Positions 54,694-64,000 of a stretch of DNA of 64,000 nt are shown in pieces. The notes under the pieces were generated by a model, which did not search any database, was not told the origin of the DNA, and worked only from the letters and a program-made list of their open reading frames with translations. Within the stretch, counting starts at the first letter, position 1. Each line of letters opens with the position of its first letter. The stretch spans positions 248,001-312,000 of the forward strand of contig CAVPNH010000019.1 of assembly GCA_963706755.1 (NCBI GenBank). The letters are read 5' to 3'. The DNA comes from RPQJ01 sp963706755 (GTDB lineage: Bacteria; Pseudomonadota; Gammaproteobacteria; Steroidobacterales; Steroidobacteraceae). The position numbers and the translations under genes are program-made.

Positions 54694-55770
54694 CTACGCC
54701 GTTGCCGCCGCCGCAGTGTCCGCGATCTCCTTGAGTCGCGCGTCGAGGTCCCGCGCGATCTCCTCGTCACGCAGGCCCATTCCCTCCACGTCGCCGTCCG
54801 CGAAGCCGAGGATGCCCATGTCCGCATAGGCCTTGCGGACACGCGGACCCCACAGGCCGATGTCCTTGATCGTCGGCACGATGCGCGCGAAGAGGCTCGT
54901 GCGGTACACGCGCATCAGTTCCGAGCGGTCGACCCACTCCTTGCACTCCGCCATCGGCAGGCCCATCTGCTCCCAGACCTCGTCGCCGAGGAACCGGTCG
55001 CGCAGCAGGTAGCAGCCTTCAACCACGAATTCCTCGCGCTCGTCGCGCTCCTTAGCGGTGAGCTGCGGGTAGTAGTCCTTGAGCGCCAGGCGGCCGAACG
55101 CCACGTGCCTCGCCTCGTCCTGCATGACGTAGGCGGTGACGGACTTCGACAGCGGGTTCGTGGCGTAGTCCCGGATCAGCCCGAACGCGGCGAGGGCCAC
55201 GCCTTCGATGAGCACCTGCATGCCGAGGTAGGTGACGTCCCAGCGCGAGTCGCGCAGCGTGTCGTCGATCAGGCTCTTGAGGTACGGATTGATCGGGTAG
55301 ACGAGTTCGTACTTCTCGTGCAGCAGGCGCGAGAACGCCTCGACGTGGCGCGCCTCGTCCATCACCTGCGTGGCACCGTAGAACTTCGCGTCCATATTGG
55401 GTACTTGCTGCACGATCTTCGCGGCGCACACCAGTGCGCCCTGTTCGCCGTGCAGGAACTGCGACAGCTGCCAGGCCTGGATGTGGTGTCGAAGCTTGGT
55501 GCGCTCTTTCGCATTGAGCCGATTCCAGGCGGGCGAGCCGAAGATCGAGATGATCTCGTCGGGCAGGCCGGCCGGGTTCTCGGGATCGATGTCCTGCGAC
55601 CAGTCGATGCGATAGTCGGAGTCCCACTGCTGGCGCTTGCCCTTGCGGTACAGCTTGAGCAGGGACTCGCGACCGTCGTCGTACTCCCAGCGGAAATTGG
55701 TTTCGAAATCCTGCGCCACCTGCCAGCCCATGCTGTCCAGGTCGCATACGTAGTGGCTCGAAGTCGACAT
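54694..55770 (-). CDS. Ferritin-like diiron-carboxylate protein
   Basis: The 358-residue protein has the four-helix diiron ligand set: Glu109 (LHGEQGAL), Glu139-x-x-His142 (MDEARHVEAF), Glu189 (LIEGVALAAF) and Glu219-x-x-His222 (QDEARHVAFG). This is the layout of AurF-like N-oxygenases and other ferritin-like oxygenases. The actual reaction cannot be read from the sequence. It is divergent from the amine-pathway permease, 288 bases away. The frame is open further upstream to 56319, but MSTSSHYVCDLD is the sensible start. Confidence 0.85.
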   Translation of the reverse strand: MSTSSHYVCDLDSMGWQVAQDFETNFRWEYDDGRESLLKLYRKGKRQQWDSDYRIDWSQDIDPENPAGLPDEIISIFGSPAWNRLNAKERTKLRHHIQAWQLSQFLHGEQGALVCAAKIVQQVPNMDAKFYGATQVMDEARHVEAFSRLLHEKYELVYPINPYLKSLIDDTLRDSRWDVTYLGMQVLIEGVALAAFGLIRDYATNPLSKSVTAYVMQDEARHVAFGRLALKDYYPQLTAKERDEREEFVVEGCYLLRDRFLGDEVWEQMGLPMAECKEWVDRSELMRVYRTSLFARIVPTIKDIGLWGPRVRKAYADMGILGFADGDVEGMGLRDEEIARDLDARLKEIADTAAAATA

Positions 55771-56058
55771 GTGTTCCCTTCCAGTGCGTTGCAATGCGTG
55801 CGGCATGCATATGTGCCGAGGTCGGCAGACCGCGGCGCTTGTGGATTCAATACTTACGCCGATCGGGTGATCGACACAATCGTGCGCCGCAATAATCGTC
55901 CGGACCAGCCGCGGACCGACGGATCGCCGCCGGGAAGGGGACTTCTGTTGCGAAGCAAAAGAATCCCTGCGCCTCGTCCATGCCCCTCGAACTCTTGCCA
56001 CCCGGGGTGCGACGGTGGATATTCCGCGAAGAACTACAAGCTCGACCAGGGGGATCCA
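55771..56058. promoter_or_regulatory. Divergent control region of the amine cluster
   Basis: The 288 bases between the diiron gene and the permease have an inverted repeat CGATC-GGGT-GATCG (55860-55873) and a second CGGCA-N8-TGCCG (55801-55818). These are candidate operators. No complete promoter stands out and no regulator gene is present in the window. Confidence 0.4.
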
Positions 56059-57601
56059 ATGGCGCTGCACAAGTCCGACGCTGACGAAAGCAAGATCATC
56101 GCGGAAGACATCAAGACCCTGCACTCGATGGGCTACGCGCAGGAACTGGCGCGACGGATGCACGGCTTCTCGAACTTCGCGATCTCCTTCTCGATCATCT
56201 GCATCCTGTCCGGCGGAATCAATTCGCTGGGCCAGGGCATCAGCGGCGTGGGCGGCGCGGCCATCGGCATCGGCTGGCCGCTCGGGCTGCCTCGTGTCGC
56301 TGGTCTTCGCGCTCGGCATGGCGCAGATCGCGTCCGCCTATCCCACGGCTGGCGGCCTCTACCACTGGGGCTCCATCCTGGGCGGCGTCGGCTGGGGCTG
56401 GCTCACGGCCTGGTTCAACCTGCTCGGCCTCATCACCGTGCTCGGCGCCATCAACGTGGGAACGTACACGTTCTTCCAGGGCGCGTTCGGGCCGGCCCTG
56501 GGGCTCAATGGCAGCTACGACGAGCAGGTCCTGTTCATGGTGCTCATCACGGGCTCGCAGGCGCTGTTCAACCACCTCGGCATCGGTATCACGACGAAGC
56601 TCACCGACCTGAGCGGCTACCTGATCCTCGGCGTCTGCCTGGTGCTCACGATTGCGCTGCTCGGCTACGCCCCGCACATCGACCTTTCGCGCCTGTGGAC
56701 CTTCCACAACTACAGCGGCGATGCGGGCGGCGGCGTGTGGCCGGGTTCCAGCAGCATGATGTTCGTGTTCCTGCTCGGGCTGCTGCTGCCGATCTACACG
56801 ATCACGGGCTTCGACGCGTCGGCGCACACGTCGGAAGAGACGGTGGATGCCTCGCGCGCAGCGCCCCGCGGCATGGTGCGCTCGGTGGTGATCTCGATGC
56901 TCGCGGGCTGGGTGATGCTGAGTGCCTTCGTGCTCGCCATTCCCGACATGGACAAGGCGGCGGCGAGCGGCTGGGGAGTGTTCTTCGACACGACCAATTC
57001 GATCTTCCCGTCGTGGCTCGTGACCTCGCTCAATCTCGGGATCCTGGTCTCGCAGTACCTCTGCGGCCTGGCGACCGTGACCTCCTGCTCACGCATGATC
57101 TTCGCGTTCGCGCGCGACCAGGGGCTGCCGTTCTCGGAGCGGCTGCGCCGCGTGCATCACAAGTTCCGCGTGCCGGAGGCGGCGATCTGGACCGGCGCGG
57201 TGCTGGGCGTGCTGTTCACCATGTACACGCCGGTCTACAGCACGGTGGTGTCGGTGACCGTGATCTTCCTGTTCATCTCCTACGGCCTGCCTGTGATTCT
57301 CGGCTACTTCGCCTGGGGCAAGACCTGGACCAAGATGGGCCCCTGGAACATGGGCGAGGGCAAGTACAAGCTGGTCGCAGGGCTGGTCTTCCTGTCCATC
57401 TGCCTGATCCTGTTCCTCGGCATCCAGCCGCCGAACGACAAGGCCTTGTGGATCACCGTCGCGTTCCTGGTCGTCACGGCGCTCGTCTGGTTCGGCGTCG
57501 AGAAGCGTCGCTTCAAGGGCCCGCCGCACGGCGTGATGATCCAGGGCCTGCAGCAGCAGATCCGCGAGGCTGAGAAGGCGATCGGCGAAACAGCGAGCTG
57601 A
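56059..57601 (+). CDS. APC-superfamily amino acid/amine permease (one frameshift)
   Basis: The first frame starts MALHKSDADESK and runs GYAQELARRMHGFSNFAISFSIICILSGG to GWPLG. The remaining 11 or so helices (CLVSLVFALGMAQIASAYPTAGGLYHWGS onward) continue in another frame. One extra G lies in the GGG at 56284-56286; the span is 1543 bases. The sequence fits the ACT branch of the APC superfamily, which carries GABA, choline or other amines. It lies 2 bases before the glutamine-synthetase-like gene, so it is the probable uptake step for the pathway. The indel is likely a sequence error. Confidence 0.87.
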
Positions 57602-57603
57602 AC

Positions 57604-58977
57604 GTGATCAAGACAGAGCAGGTCAGGACGGCCGCGCAGGCCAGGGCCATCGTCGAGGAGCGCGGGCTCCGGCACGTCAAGGTTGGCGTGTTCGACAACG
57701 ACGGCATCCTGCGCGGCAAGTACATGGGTCGCGACAAGTTCTTCTCCGCGCTGGAGAAGGGCTTCGGCTTCTGCGACGTCGTGCTCGGGTGGGACTCGAA
57801 CGACCAGCTCTACGACAACGTGAGCTACACGGGCTGGCACACCGCGTACCCGGATGCGCCGGTGCGCGTTCTGCCGGGCACCTGCCGGGACGTGCCGTTC
57901 GAGGGCGACATGGTGTTCTTCCTCGGCGAGTTCGCCGAGGCCGCGGAGGCCGTTTGCCCGCGGGCCGCGCTGCGGCGGGTCCTCGACCGGGCCGCAGGCA
58001 TGGGCTACCGGGCCATCGCCGCCGCCGAGTTCGAGTTCTTCATGTTCGACGAGACGCCCGACTCGGTGCGCGCCAAGGGTTTCCGCGACCTGAAGACGAT
58101 GACGCCGGGCTATTTCGGCTATTCGGCGCTGCGGAGTTCCGTGCACTCCGAGTTCTATCACCAGCTGCTCGACCTTTCCGAGGCCATGCGCTTTCCGATC
58201 GAGGGCCTGCACACCGAGACCGGGCCCGGAGTGATGGAAGCCGCGATCCAGTACACCGAGGCGCTCGAGGCCGCCGACCGGGCGGCGCTCTTCAAGACCT
58301 TCACCAAGGTCCTGGCGCAGCGCAACGGGCTGATGGCGACCTTCATGGCCAAGTGGTCCAAGGACTGGCCCGGCCAGAGCGGCCACCTGCACGTTTCGCT
58401 CACGCGCACGAAAGGCGGGACGGCGGTGTTCCACGACCCGAAGCAGCCGCATTCGATGTCGAAGGAGATGCGCTGGTTCGTGGGCGGGCAGCAGGCATTG
58501 ATGCCGGAACTGCTGGCGATGGTGGCCTCCACCGTGAACAGCTATTCGCGCTTGATCCCGGGCTTCTGGGCGCCGACCTCGGCGAGCTGGGGGGTGGAGA
58601 ACCGCACCACGGCGCTGCGTGTCATCCCCGGCAGCCCGAAGAGCCAGCGGATCGAGTACCGCATCGCAGCCGCCGACATCAATCCGTACATCGCGCTGGC
58701 CGCAGCGATCGGCTCAGGGCTCTGGGGCATCGAGCACAGGATCGAGCCCGATCCGGCCGTGGAGGGCAATGCCTACGACGCGACCTTCCCGGCGAAGCGG
58801 AAGTTGCCCCGCACGCTGTCGGAGGCCGCCGAGTGGCTCCGCAAGTCCAAGGCCGCGCACGCGCTGTTCGGCAAGGATTTCGTGGAGCACTACGCCGCCA
58901 GCCGCGACTGGGAAGAACGCGAGTTCCGCCGTGCAATTACGGACTGGGAACTCGCCCGCTACTTCGAGATCATCTGA
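57604..58977 (+). CDS. Glutamine-synthetase-like gamma-glutamyl-amine ligase
   Basis: The 457-residue protein has the GS catalytic barrel: AAAEFEFFMF, GLHTETGPGVMEAAI (metal Glu), GQSGHLHVSL (metal His), NRTTALRVIPG (phosphate Arg) and RIEYRIAAADINPYIALAA. The N-terminal VKVGVFDNDGILRGKYMG fits the GlnT/PuuA/GlnA3-4 group, which ligates glutamate to amines rather than ammonia. It starts with GTG at 57604, 2 bases after the permease stop. It is probably the first enzyme of the pathway: amine plus Glu plus ATP gives a gamma-glutamylamide. Confidence 0.88.
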   Translation: MIKTEQVRTAAQARAIVEERGLRHVKVGVFDNDGILRGKYMGRDKFFSALEKGFGFCDVVLGWDSNDQLYDNVSYTGWHTAYPDAPVRVLPGTCRDVPFEGDMVFFLGEFAEAAEAVCPRAALRRVLDRAAGMGYRAIAAAEFEFFMFDETPDSVRAKGFRDLKTMTPGYFGYSALRSSVHSEFYHQLLDLSEAMRFPIEGLHTETGPGVMEAAIQYTEALEAADRAALFKTFTKVLAQRNGLMATFMAKWSKDWPGQSGHLHVSLTRTKGGTAVFHDPKQPHSMSKEMRWFVGGQQALMPELLAMVASTVNSYSRLIPGFWAPTSASWGVENRTTALRVIPGSPKSQRIEYRIAAADINPYIALAAAIGSGLWGIEHRIEPDPAVEGNAYDATFPAKRKLPRTLSEAAEWLRKSKAAHALFGKDFVEHYAASRDWEEREFRRAITDWELARYFEII

Positions 58978-58982
58978 CCACC

Positions 58983-60375
58983 ATGAAGCTCTCCCTCCAG
59001 ACCATCAGCCCGGTGGACGGCCGGATTTACGTCGAGCGGCCGCTGGCCGGCCCCGCAGACGTCGAGCGCATCCTTGCCGCAGCTGTTGCCGCCCAGCGTC
59101 GCTGGCGCGAGGTGCCGATCGCGGAGCGTGCGGCGATCCTCGGCCGCTTCTGCGACCACTTCGAGTCGCAGCGCGAGGCGATCGCGACCGAGCTCGCGTG
59201 GCAGATGGGACGGCCGATCCGCTACGCGCCGAACGAGGTGCGCGGCACGCTCGAGCGGGCGCGCTACATGATCGGCATTGCGGCCGAGACGCTCGCCGAC
59301 GTTGATGCGGGTCCCAAGCCCGACTTCCGGCGCTTCGTGCGTCGCGAGCCGCTTGGCGTGGTGTTCACGGTTGCAGCGTGGAACTACCCGTACCTGATCG
59401 CAGTGAACAGCGTCGTGCCCGCCCTCATGGCGGGCAACGCCGTCGTGCTGAAGCACTCGGCGCAGACGCCACTCTGCGCGGAGCGGTTCGCCGAATCGCT
59501 TGCGGCGGCCGGCCTGCCGGAGGGGCTGTTCGCGGTGCTGCACGCCGACCACGCCACGACCGAGAAGGTCATGCAGGATCCGCGCGTAGGTTTCGTCGCG
59601 TTCACCGGCTCGGTGGCCGGCGGGCACGCGGTGCAGCGCGCGGTGTCGGGGCGCTTCATCGGCACGGGCCTCGAGCTCGGCGGTTGCGACCCGGTGTACG
59701 TGCGGCACGACGCGAACCTCGCGCACGCGGTGGAGAACATCGTGGACGGCGCGTACTTCAATTCCGGGCAGTCCTGCTGCGGCCTGCAGCGCATCTACGT
59801 GCACGCGGATCTCTACGGGGATTTCGTCGAACGATTCGTCGCGATGACGCGAACCTACGTGCTCGGCGACCCGCTCGACCCCGAGACGACTCTCGGGCCC
59901 GTGGTGAGGACCGCCGCGGCGGATGCGATCCGCCGGCAGGTTGAAGCCTCGGTGCGGGCGGGAGCCCACCCGGCGATCGAGGAGTCAGGGTTCGCGATGA
60001 GCAAGCCAGGCACGCCGTACCTCGCCCCGCAGGTGCTGCTCGGCGTCGATCACCGCATGCCGGTGATGCGCGAGGAGATCTTCGGGCCCGTCGCCGGCAT
60101 CATGAAGGTTGCCTCCGACGACGAAGCCCTCCGGCTCATCAACGACACCGATTTCGGCCTGACTGGCGGCCGTCTGGACCAGTGACCCGGAGGCGGGGCT
60201 TGCGCTCGGCGAGCAGGTCGAGACGGGCACGTGGTTCATGAACCGCTGCGATTACCTGGACCCGGCGCTGGCCTGGGTCGGCGTGAAGGATTCCGGGCGC
60301 GGCTGCACGCTGTCGAGGGTCGGCTACGAGCACCTCACCCGGCCGAAGTCATTCCACCTGCGCGTGAAGGTATGA
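58983..60375 (+). CDS. Aldehyde dehydrogenase, NAD(P)-dependent (one frameshift)
   Basis: The first frame covers AAWNYPYLIAVNSVVPALMAGNAVVLKHS, the catalytic Glu231 in LELGG and Cys265 in GQSCCG, and runs to DFGLT. One extra G at 60165-60166 shifts the rest: SDPEAGLALGEQVETGTWFMNRCDYLD and FHLRVKV end in the other frame. The span is 1393 bases. LELGGC replaces the usual LELGGK. In context it would oxidise a gamma-glutamyl aldehyde to the acid. Its stop overlaps the alcohol dehydrogenase start (ATGA). Confidence 0.9.
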
Positions 60376-61538
60376 CCGTAGTACTCAAGGGCAACTGGAA
60401 TTATCCAACCCGCATCTGGGCGGGCCCGGGCCGCATCGCAGAATTGCCGGCCGCCTGCGCCGACCTCGGCATCCGGCGGCCGCTGATCGTCACCGACGCG
60501 GGCCTGCGCGATTCGGCGATGGTTGGTCGCGCGCGCGAACTCCTGCACGGGGCGCAGGTATTCGGCGACGTGAAGGGCAACCCCGTGGCCGCGAACGTCG
60601 AGGCGGGCCTCGCGGCGTATCGCGCGGGCAAGCACGACGGCGTGGTCGCGCTGGGCGGTGGTTCGGCGCTGGACGCCGGCAAGGTCATCGCGTTCATGTC
60701 CGGGCAGAACCGACCGATGTGGGACTTCGAGGACATCGGCGACTGGTGGACGCGCGCGGACCCGGCCGGCATCGCGCCGGTCGTCGCGATTCCGACGACT
60801 GCCGGCACGGGGTCGGAAGTCGGGCGGGCGGGCGTCATCCTGAACGAGGAGACGCACCAGAAGAAGATCATCTTCCACCCGAAGATGATGCCTGGCATCG
60901 TGATCTCCGATCCCGAGCTAACGGTGGGCCTGCCGCCGAAGATCACGGCCGCGACGGGAATCGATGCGTTCGTGCACTGCTTCGAGGCCTATTGCGCACC
61001 CGGATTCCACCCGCTCGCCGACGGCATGGGGCTCGAGGGCATGCGGCTGATCAAGGAGTACCTGCCGCGCGCCTACGACGATGGCACCGACATCGAGGCG
61101 CGCTCGCGGATGCTCGCGGCCGCGAGCATGGGTGCTGCAGCATTCCAGAAGGGACTGGGCGGCGTCCACGCCATCGCGCACCCGGTTGGATCGTTCTTCG
61201 ATACGCATCACGGCCTGGCCAACGCCGTAATCCTGCCCTATGTCATGGTGCACAACCGCGAAGCGATCGCCGAGCGCATGCAGGTCGTCTCGCGCCTGCT
61301 CGACCTGCCGAAGCCGGGATTCGAGGGCGTGCTCGACTGGGTACTCAAATTCCGCGAACGGCTCGGCATCCCGCACACGCTGGCCGAAGTCGGCGTGACG
61401 CTGGCGAATCCGGAAGTCATCGGTCGCGAGGCGGCGATTGACCCGTCGGCTGGCGGCAACCCGATCCCCGTGGACGCGCCGACGCTCGAGCGGATCTTCC
61501 GTTCCGCCGTCCGCGGCGATCTGCTCCTGCGGGGCTGA
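60372..61538 (+). CDS. Iron-type (group III) alcohol dehydrogenase
   Basis: The protein (388 residues) has the NAD site GGGSALDAGK (96-103) and PTTAGTGSEV. The metal ligands are Asp198 and His202 (GIDAFVHCFEAY) and His266 and His280 (HAIAHPVGSFFDTHHG). It oxidises or reduces alcohols with a divalent metal. It overlaps the aldehyde dehydrogenase stop, so the two are translationally coupled and probably act in sequence, alcohol first. The start is fixed by the ATGA junction; an ATG 33 bases upstream lies inside that gene. Confidence 0.93.
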   Translation: MTVVLKGNWNYPTRIWAGPGRIAELPAACADLGIRRPLIVTDAGLRDSAMVGRARELLHGAQVFGDVKGNPVAANVEAGLAAYRAGKHDGVVALGGGSALDAGKVIAFMSGQNRPMWDFEDIGDWWTRADPAGIAPVVAIPTTAGTGSEVGRAGVILNEETHQKKIIFHPKMMPGIVISDPELTVGLPPKITAATGIDAFVHCFEAYCAPGFHPLADGMGLEGMRLIKEYLPRAYDDGTDIEARSRMLAAASMGAAAFQKGLGGVHAIAHPVGSFFDTHHGLANAVILPYVMVHNREAIAERMQVVSRLLDLPKPGFEGVLDWVLKFRERLGIPHTLAEVGVTLANPEVIGREAAIDPSAGGNPIPVDAPTLERIFRSAVRGDLLLRG

Positions 61539-61544
61539 GTCGTC

Positions 61545-62402
61545 TTGACCGGGCCGCGCGTGCTCGTCGTGGACGGCAACCGCGCCGAGACGCGCGCGCG
61601 CCAGATCGCGGCCGGCGGCCACGGCTCCGGCGAGGGCTACGCCGAAACGCTCGTGGGTCTGATGCCCGACCTGCACTGCGATATCGTGCGGCCCGCGGAC
61701 GGGGAGGTCAGCCTTCCGCCGGGCGTCGCGCTCGCGGATTACGACGGCGCCGCGATGACGGGCTCGGCGCTCAACGTCTACGACGGCGGGCCGCACATCG
61801 AGCGGCAGGTGGAGCTTGCAAAGGCGGTGTTCGCCGCCGGCGTTCCCTTCTTCGGCAGCTGCTGGGGCCTGCAGGTCGCGGTGGTCGCGACAGGCGGAGT
61901 CGTGCGACCGAATCCGCGCGGCCGGGAATTCGGGTTCGGTCGGCGCATCGCGCTGAACGCCGCGGGACGCGAGCACCCGATGTTCGCCGGCAAGGCGGAG
62001 GTGTTCGAGGCGGTCACGGTTCATCGTGATGAGATCGCCACGTTGCCGCCCGAAGCGATCCTGCTCGCCTCGAACGAGATGGGCCTGCAGGCCGCGGAGA
62101 TCCGGCACGGTCGCGGCGTGTTCTGGGGAGTGCAGTACCACCCCGAGTACAGCTGCGCGGAAATCGCGGCGACCGCGCTGCGATACGGCGATACGCTGGT
62201 CGCCGAGGGACTGTTCGCGGACGCCGCGGACATGGATCGCTGGGTGGCGGAGCTGCGCGCGCTCGACGCGAACCCGGATTCGCCATCGCTCAACTGGCGA
62301 CTGGGGCTGGGCCCGGGGATCCGGGACCCGGGACAGAAACTCGCGGAGATCGGCAACTGGCTGCGCCGCGAGGTGCTCGGCAGGGCGAGTCGCCGCGCGT
62401 AG
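61545..62402 (+). CDS. Class I glutamine amidotransferase-like hydrolase
   Basis: The 285-residue protein has the GATase triad: Cys106 in FGSCWGLQ, and His199 and Glu201 in YHPEYS. It is the GMP-synthase-like free-standing form, used elsewhere for gamma-glutamyl hydrolysis. It follows the alcohol dehydrogenase by 6 bases. The start is TTG at 61545; no ATG or GTG fits. The likely role is to free the product amine acid and glutamate from the gamma-glutamyl intermediate. A true PuuD activity is inferred, not shown. Confidence 0.85.
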   Translation: MTGPRVLVVDGNRAETRARQIAAGGHGSGEGYAETLVGLMPDLHCDIVRPADGEVSLPPGVALADYDGAAMTGSALNVYDGGPHIERQVELAKAVFAAGVPFFGSCWGLQVAVVATGGVVRPNPRGREFGFGRRIALNAAGREHPMFAGKAEVFEAVTVHRDEIATLPPEAILLASNEMGLQAAEIRHGRGVFWGVQYHPEYSCAEIAATALRYGDTLVAEGLFADAADMDRWVAELRALDANPDSPSLNWRLGLGPGIRDPGQKLAEIGNWLRREVLGRASRRA

Positions 62403-62451
62403 GCGACAGCCCTGGATCGCGGCCGCGCGTCGCGTCCGGAAACCCGTGGAA

Positions 62452-63691
62452 TTACCTGGCCAGGATGTGAATGGCCACGGCCGCTTCCTCGATACCCTGC
62501 AGGCCGCCGCCATTCTCCTGGATGGCGTGGCGTGCGCCGGCGCACCTGGCGCGCACCGGCCTCGCCGCGCAACTGCGTCACCAGCTCGAAGAGCTGGCCG
62601 ATGCCTGTGGCGCCGAGCGGATGGCCCTTGGACTCGAGGCCGCCAGAGGGATTGATCGGGATGCGCCCGCCGAGCGTGAAATCACCGCGCTCGGCGGCCG
62701 GGCCGCCGCCGCCGAAGGGCACGAAACCGAGGTTCTCCGCCTGGAGGATCTCGCCCATCGCCGAAGCGTCATGGACCTCGGCCACGTGCATGTCCTTCGG
62801 TCCGAGGCCCGCGATCTCGTAGGCCTTGAGCGCGGCCAGGTGCCCGGCGTTCTTCTCCGGCTCGTCGAGGCGACGATGAGTGAAGCTGCGGATGACGCTG
62901 GCCGCGACCCTGATGCAGCGGCTCCGGTCGGCGCCGATGCGCTTCAGGCCCTCTTCCGTGCACAGGATCGCGGCGGCGGCGCCGTCGGACAGCGGCGCGC
63001 ACATCGGCAGCGTGATCGGGTAGGTGATCGGCGGTGCCGCGAGCACTTCCTCGATGGTGAAGGGCTTGCGGAACTGCGAGAACGGGTTGTGTACCGAGTG
63101 CTGGTGGTTCTTGGCGCACACCGCCGCGATCTGGCGCTGCGTCGTGCCGTAGGTCTTCATGTGCCAGCGGCACATGGCGGCGTAGATCGCCATGAACTTG
63201 CTGTACGGCTTGTCGGACTCGGAACCGGGCGGCGGCACGATGCCCTCGCCCATCCTGACCAGCGTCGCGTAGTTCTCCTCGGCCCGCGAGACATCCCAGC
63301 CGCCCTCGAAGATGGCGAACGCCTTCAGCTTGTCGGGGATGTTCATCTTCTCGCTGCCGATCGCGAGCGCGACGTCGGCCGTGCCGGCCTTGAGGCTCTG
63401 CACCGCCAGGTTGAAGCCCGAGCTGCCCGAGGCGCAGGCATTCTCGACGTTGTAGACCGGGATGCCCTCGATGCCGATCTTGCTGAAGACGACCTGGCCG
63501 GGAATCGAGATCTGCCCCTGCAGCGGGCCATTGGTCATGCCGGAGTAGTAGGCGACGCCGATGTCGCCGATCTTGCAGCCGGCGTCCTTGAGGGCACCCT
63601 GCAGCGCCTCGCCGGCGAGGTCGTCGAGCGAGCGCTCCGGATGGCGGCCGAACACGGTCATCGCGATGCCGGCAACGTAGACTTGACTCAT
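62452..63691 (-). CDS. Thiolase family protein, SCP-x type (one frameshift)
   Basis: The 400-odd-residue protein shows ENACASGSSGFNLA (nucleophilic Cys), EVHDASAMGEILQAENLGF, NPSGGLESKGHPLGATGIGQ with the second catalytic His, and a C-terminus GGGLQGIEEAAVAIHILAR. The last 30 residues lie in another frame; the span is 1240 bases with one extra base near 62541. It belongs to the lipid-transfer/SCP-x thiolase group, for acetyl or propionyl exchange on acyl-CoA. It is upstream of an SDR on the same strand. Sequence error is likely. Confidence 0.88.
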
Positions 63692-63730
63692 GGAATCTCC
63701 AGCAGCTGATTGCGCGGACCGGGCGCGCGA

Positions 63731-64000
63731 CTACTTCGCGATCAGCTTGAGCACGGCCGGGTAAGAGTTCGGCATGAACCGGCTGAGCCACCACAGCGAG
63801 GTGGACTTGTTGCCGGTAATGACTGCGCCTCTTGCCGCGCTCGACGCCCGCAATGATGTCGGCCGCGCAGTCCTCGGGCGGCGTCAGCAGCATCTTTTCG
63901 CGCCAGCTCCGTCGAAGCCGACTTCCTCGTTCGCCCGCGGCCGCGCAACGGCGCCCCGCCTTCTCGATGTTGGTCTTGATGCCGCCCGGGTGCACGCACA
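63731..64000 (-). CDS. Short-chain dehydrogenase/reductase, C-terminal part (frameshifted, runs off the window)
   Basis: Reading inward from the window end: VHPGGIKTNIEKA, then LLTPPEDCAADIIAGVERGK, then in another frame ITGNKSTSLWWLSRFMPNSYPAVLKLIAK. This is the C-terminal quarter of an SDR, whose VxPGxxxT follows the Rossmann fold. At least two frame changes occur in 270 bases, so the sequence here is unreliable. The catalytic Tyr-Lys lies outside the window. Confidence 0.6.

Noticed and set aside
52687..57573. A 1628-codon open frame on the plus strand
   Set aside because: It is antisense to the aminopeptidase and diiron genes; its translation is low-complexity and Arg/His/Val-rich, typical of GC-rich shadow frames. 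Only its last part coincides with the real permease start.

Overview
The window is chromosomal DNA from a GC-rich proteobacterium, most likely a gammaproteobacterium. Support comes from the conserved rsmD / ftsY-ftsE-ftsX-rpoH neighbourhood, coaBC-dut, tamA-tamB, rpmB-rpmG, an ArgR-type repressor and zinc-free ribosomal proteins L28 and L33. Genes are tightly packed and many neighbours overlap as ATGA or GTGA. I see no insertion sequence, prophage, integron or CRISPR array. The accessory content is regulatory and metabolic rather than mobile.

Layout. 1-9 kb (minus strand): the start of argR with a candidate ARG box, a tamB-tamA-NRDE operon, membrane proteins and nudC. 9.0-10.5 kb: a divergent pair of an FlhC-like gene and a gene whose C-terminal half resembles FlhD, separated by two perfect palindromes; no flagellar gene is nearby. 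10.5-20 kb: ABC transporter yadGH, abasic-site shielding protein YedK, a lipoprotein, two sulfotransferases, an EF-G-like GTPase, a receiver-domain protein with a membrane anchor, and a YheT-type hydrolase. 20-24 kb: FGGY kinase, glycerophosphodiesterase and a glutaryl-CoA dehydrogenase-like gene. 24.4-30 kb: OmpA-like lipoprotein, rpoH with a CIRCE-like operator, ftsX-ftsE-ftsY, rsmD, coaD. 30-36.5 kb: radC, rpmB-rpmG, mutM, coaBC, dut, pyrE, xthA. 36.5-49 kb: transporters, a Rieske protein, trmB, an FAD dehydrogenase, a DEAD-box helicase with a structured leader, an M20 peptidase, a K+ channel and an MgtE_N-CorA fusion. 49.2 kb: tRNA-Gly(CCC). 49.6-54.6 kb: FadL porin, divergent AraC regulator and M1 aminopeptidase.

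54.7-62.4 kb holds the most coherent pathway: an APC-superfamily permease, a glutamine-synthetase-like ligase, an aldehyde dehydrogenase, an iron-type alcohol dehydrogenase and a class I glutamine amidotransferase-like hydrolase, with a diiron ferritin-like gene divergent to it. The enzyme set fits gamma-glutamyl protection of an amino alcohol such as ethanolamine, oxidation to the acid, and hydrolysis. The window closes with a thiolase and the end of an SDR gene.

Six otherwise conserved genes (NRDE, mutM, coaBC, the permease, the aldehyde dehydrogenase, the thiolase) carry a single-nucleotide frameshift, and the terminal SDR gene carries more than one. Because coaBC is expected to be essential, assembly indels are the likelier explanation. 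Genes are therefore given with the full span of both frames.
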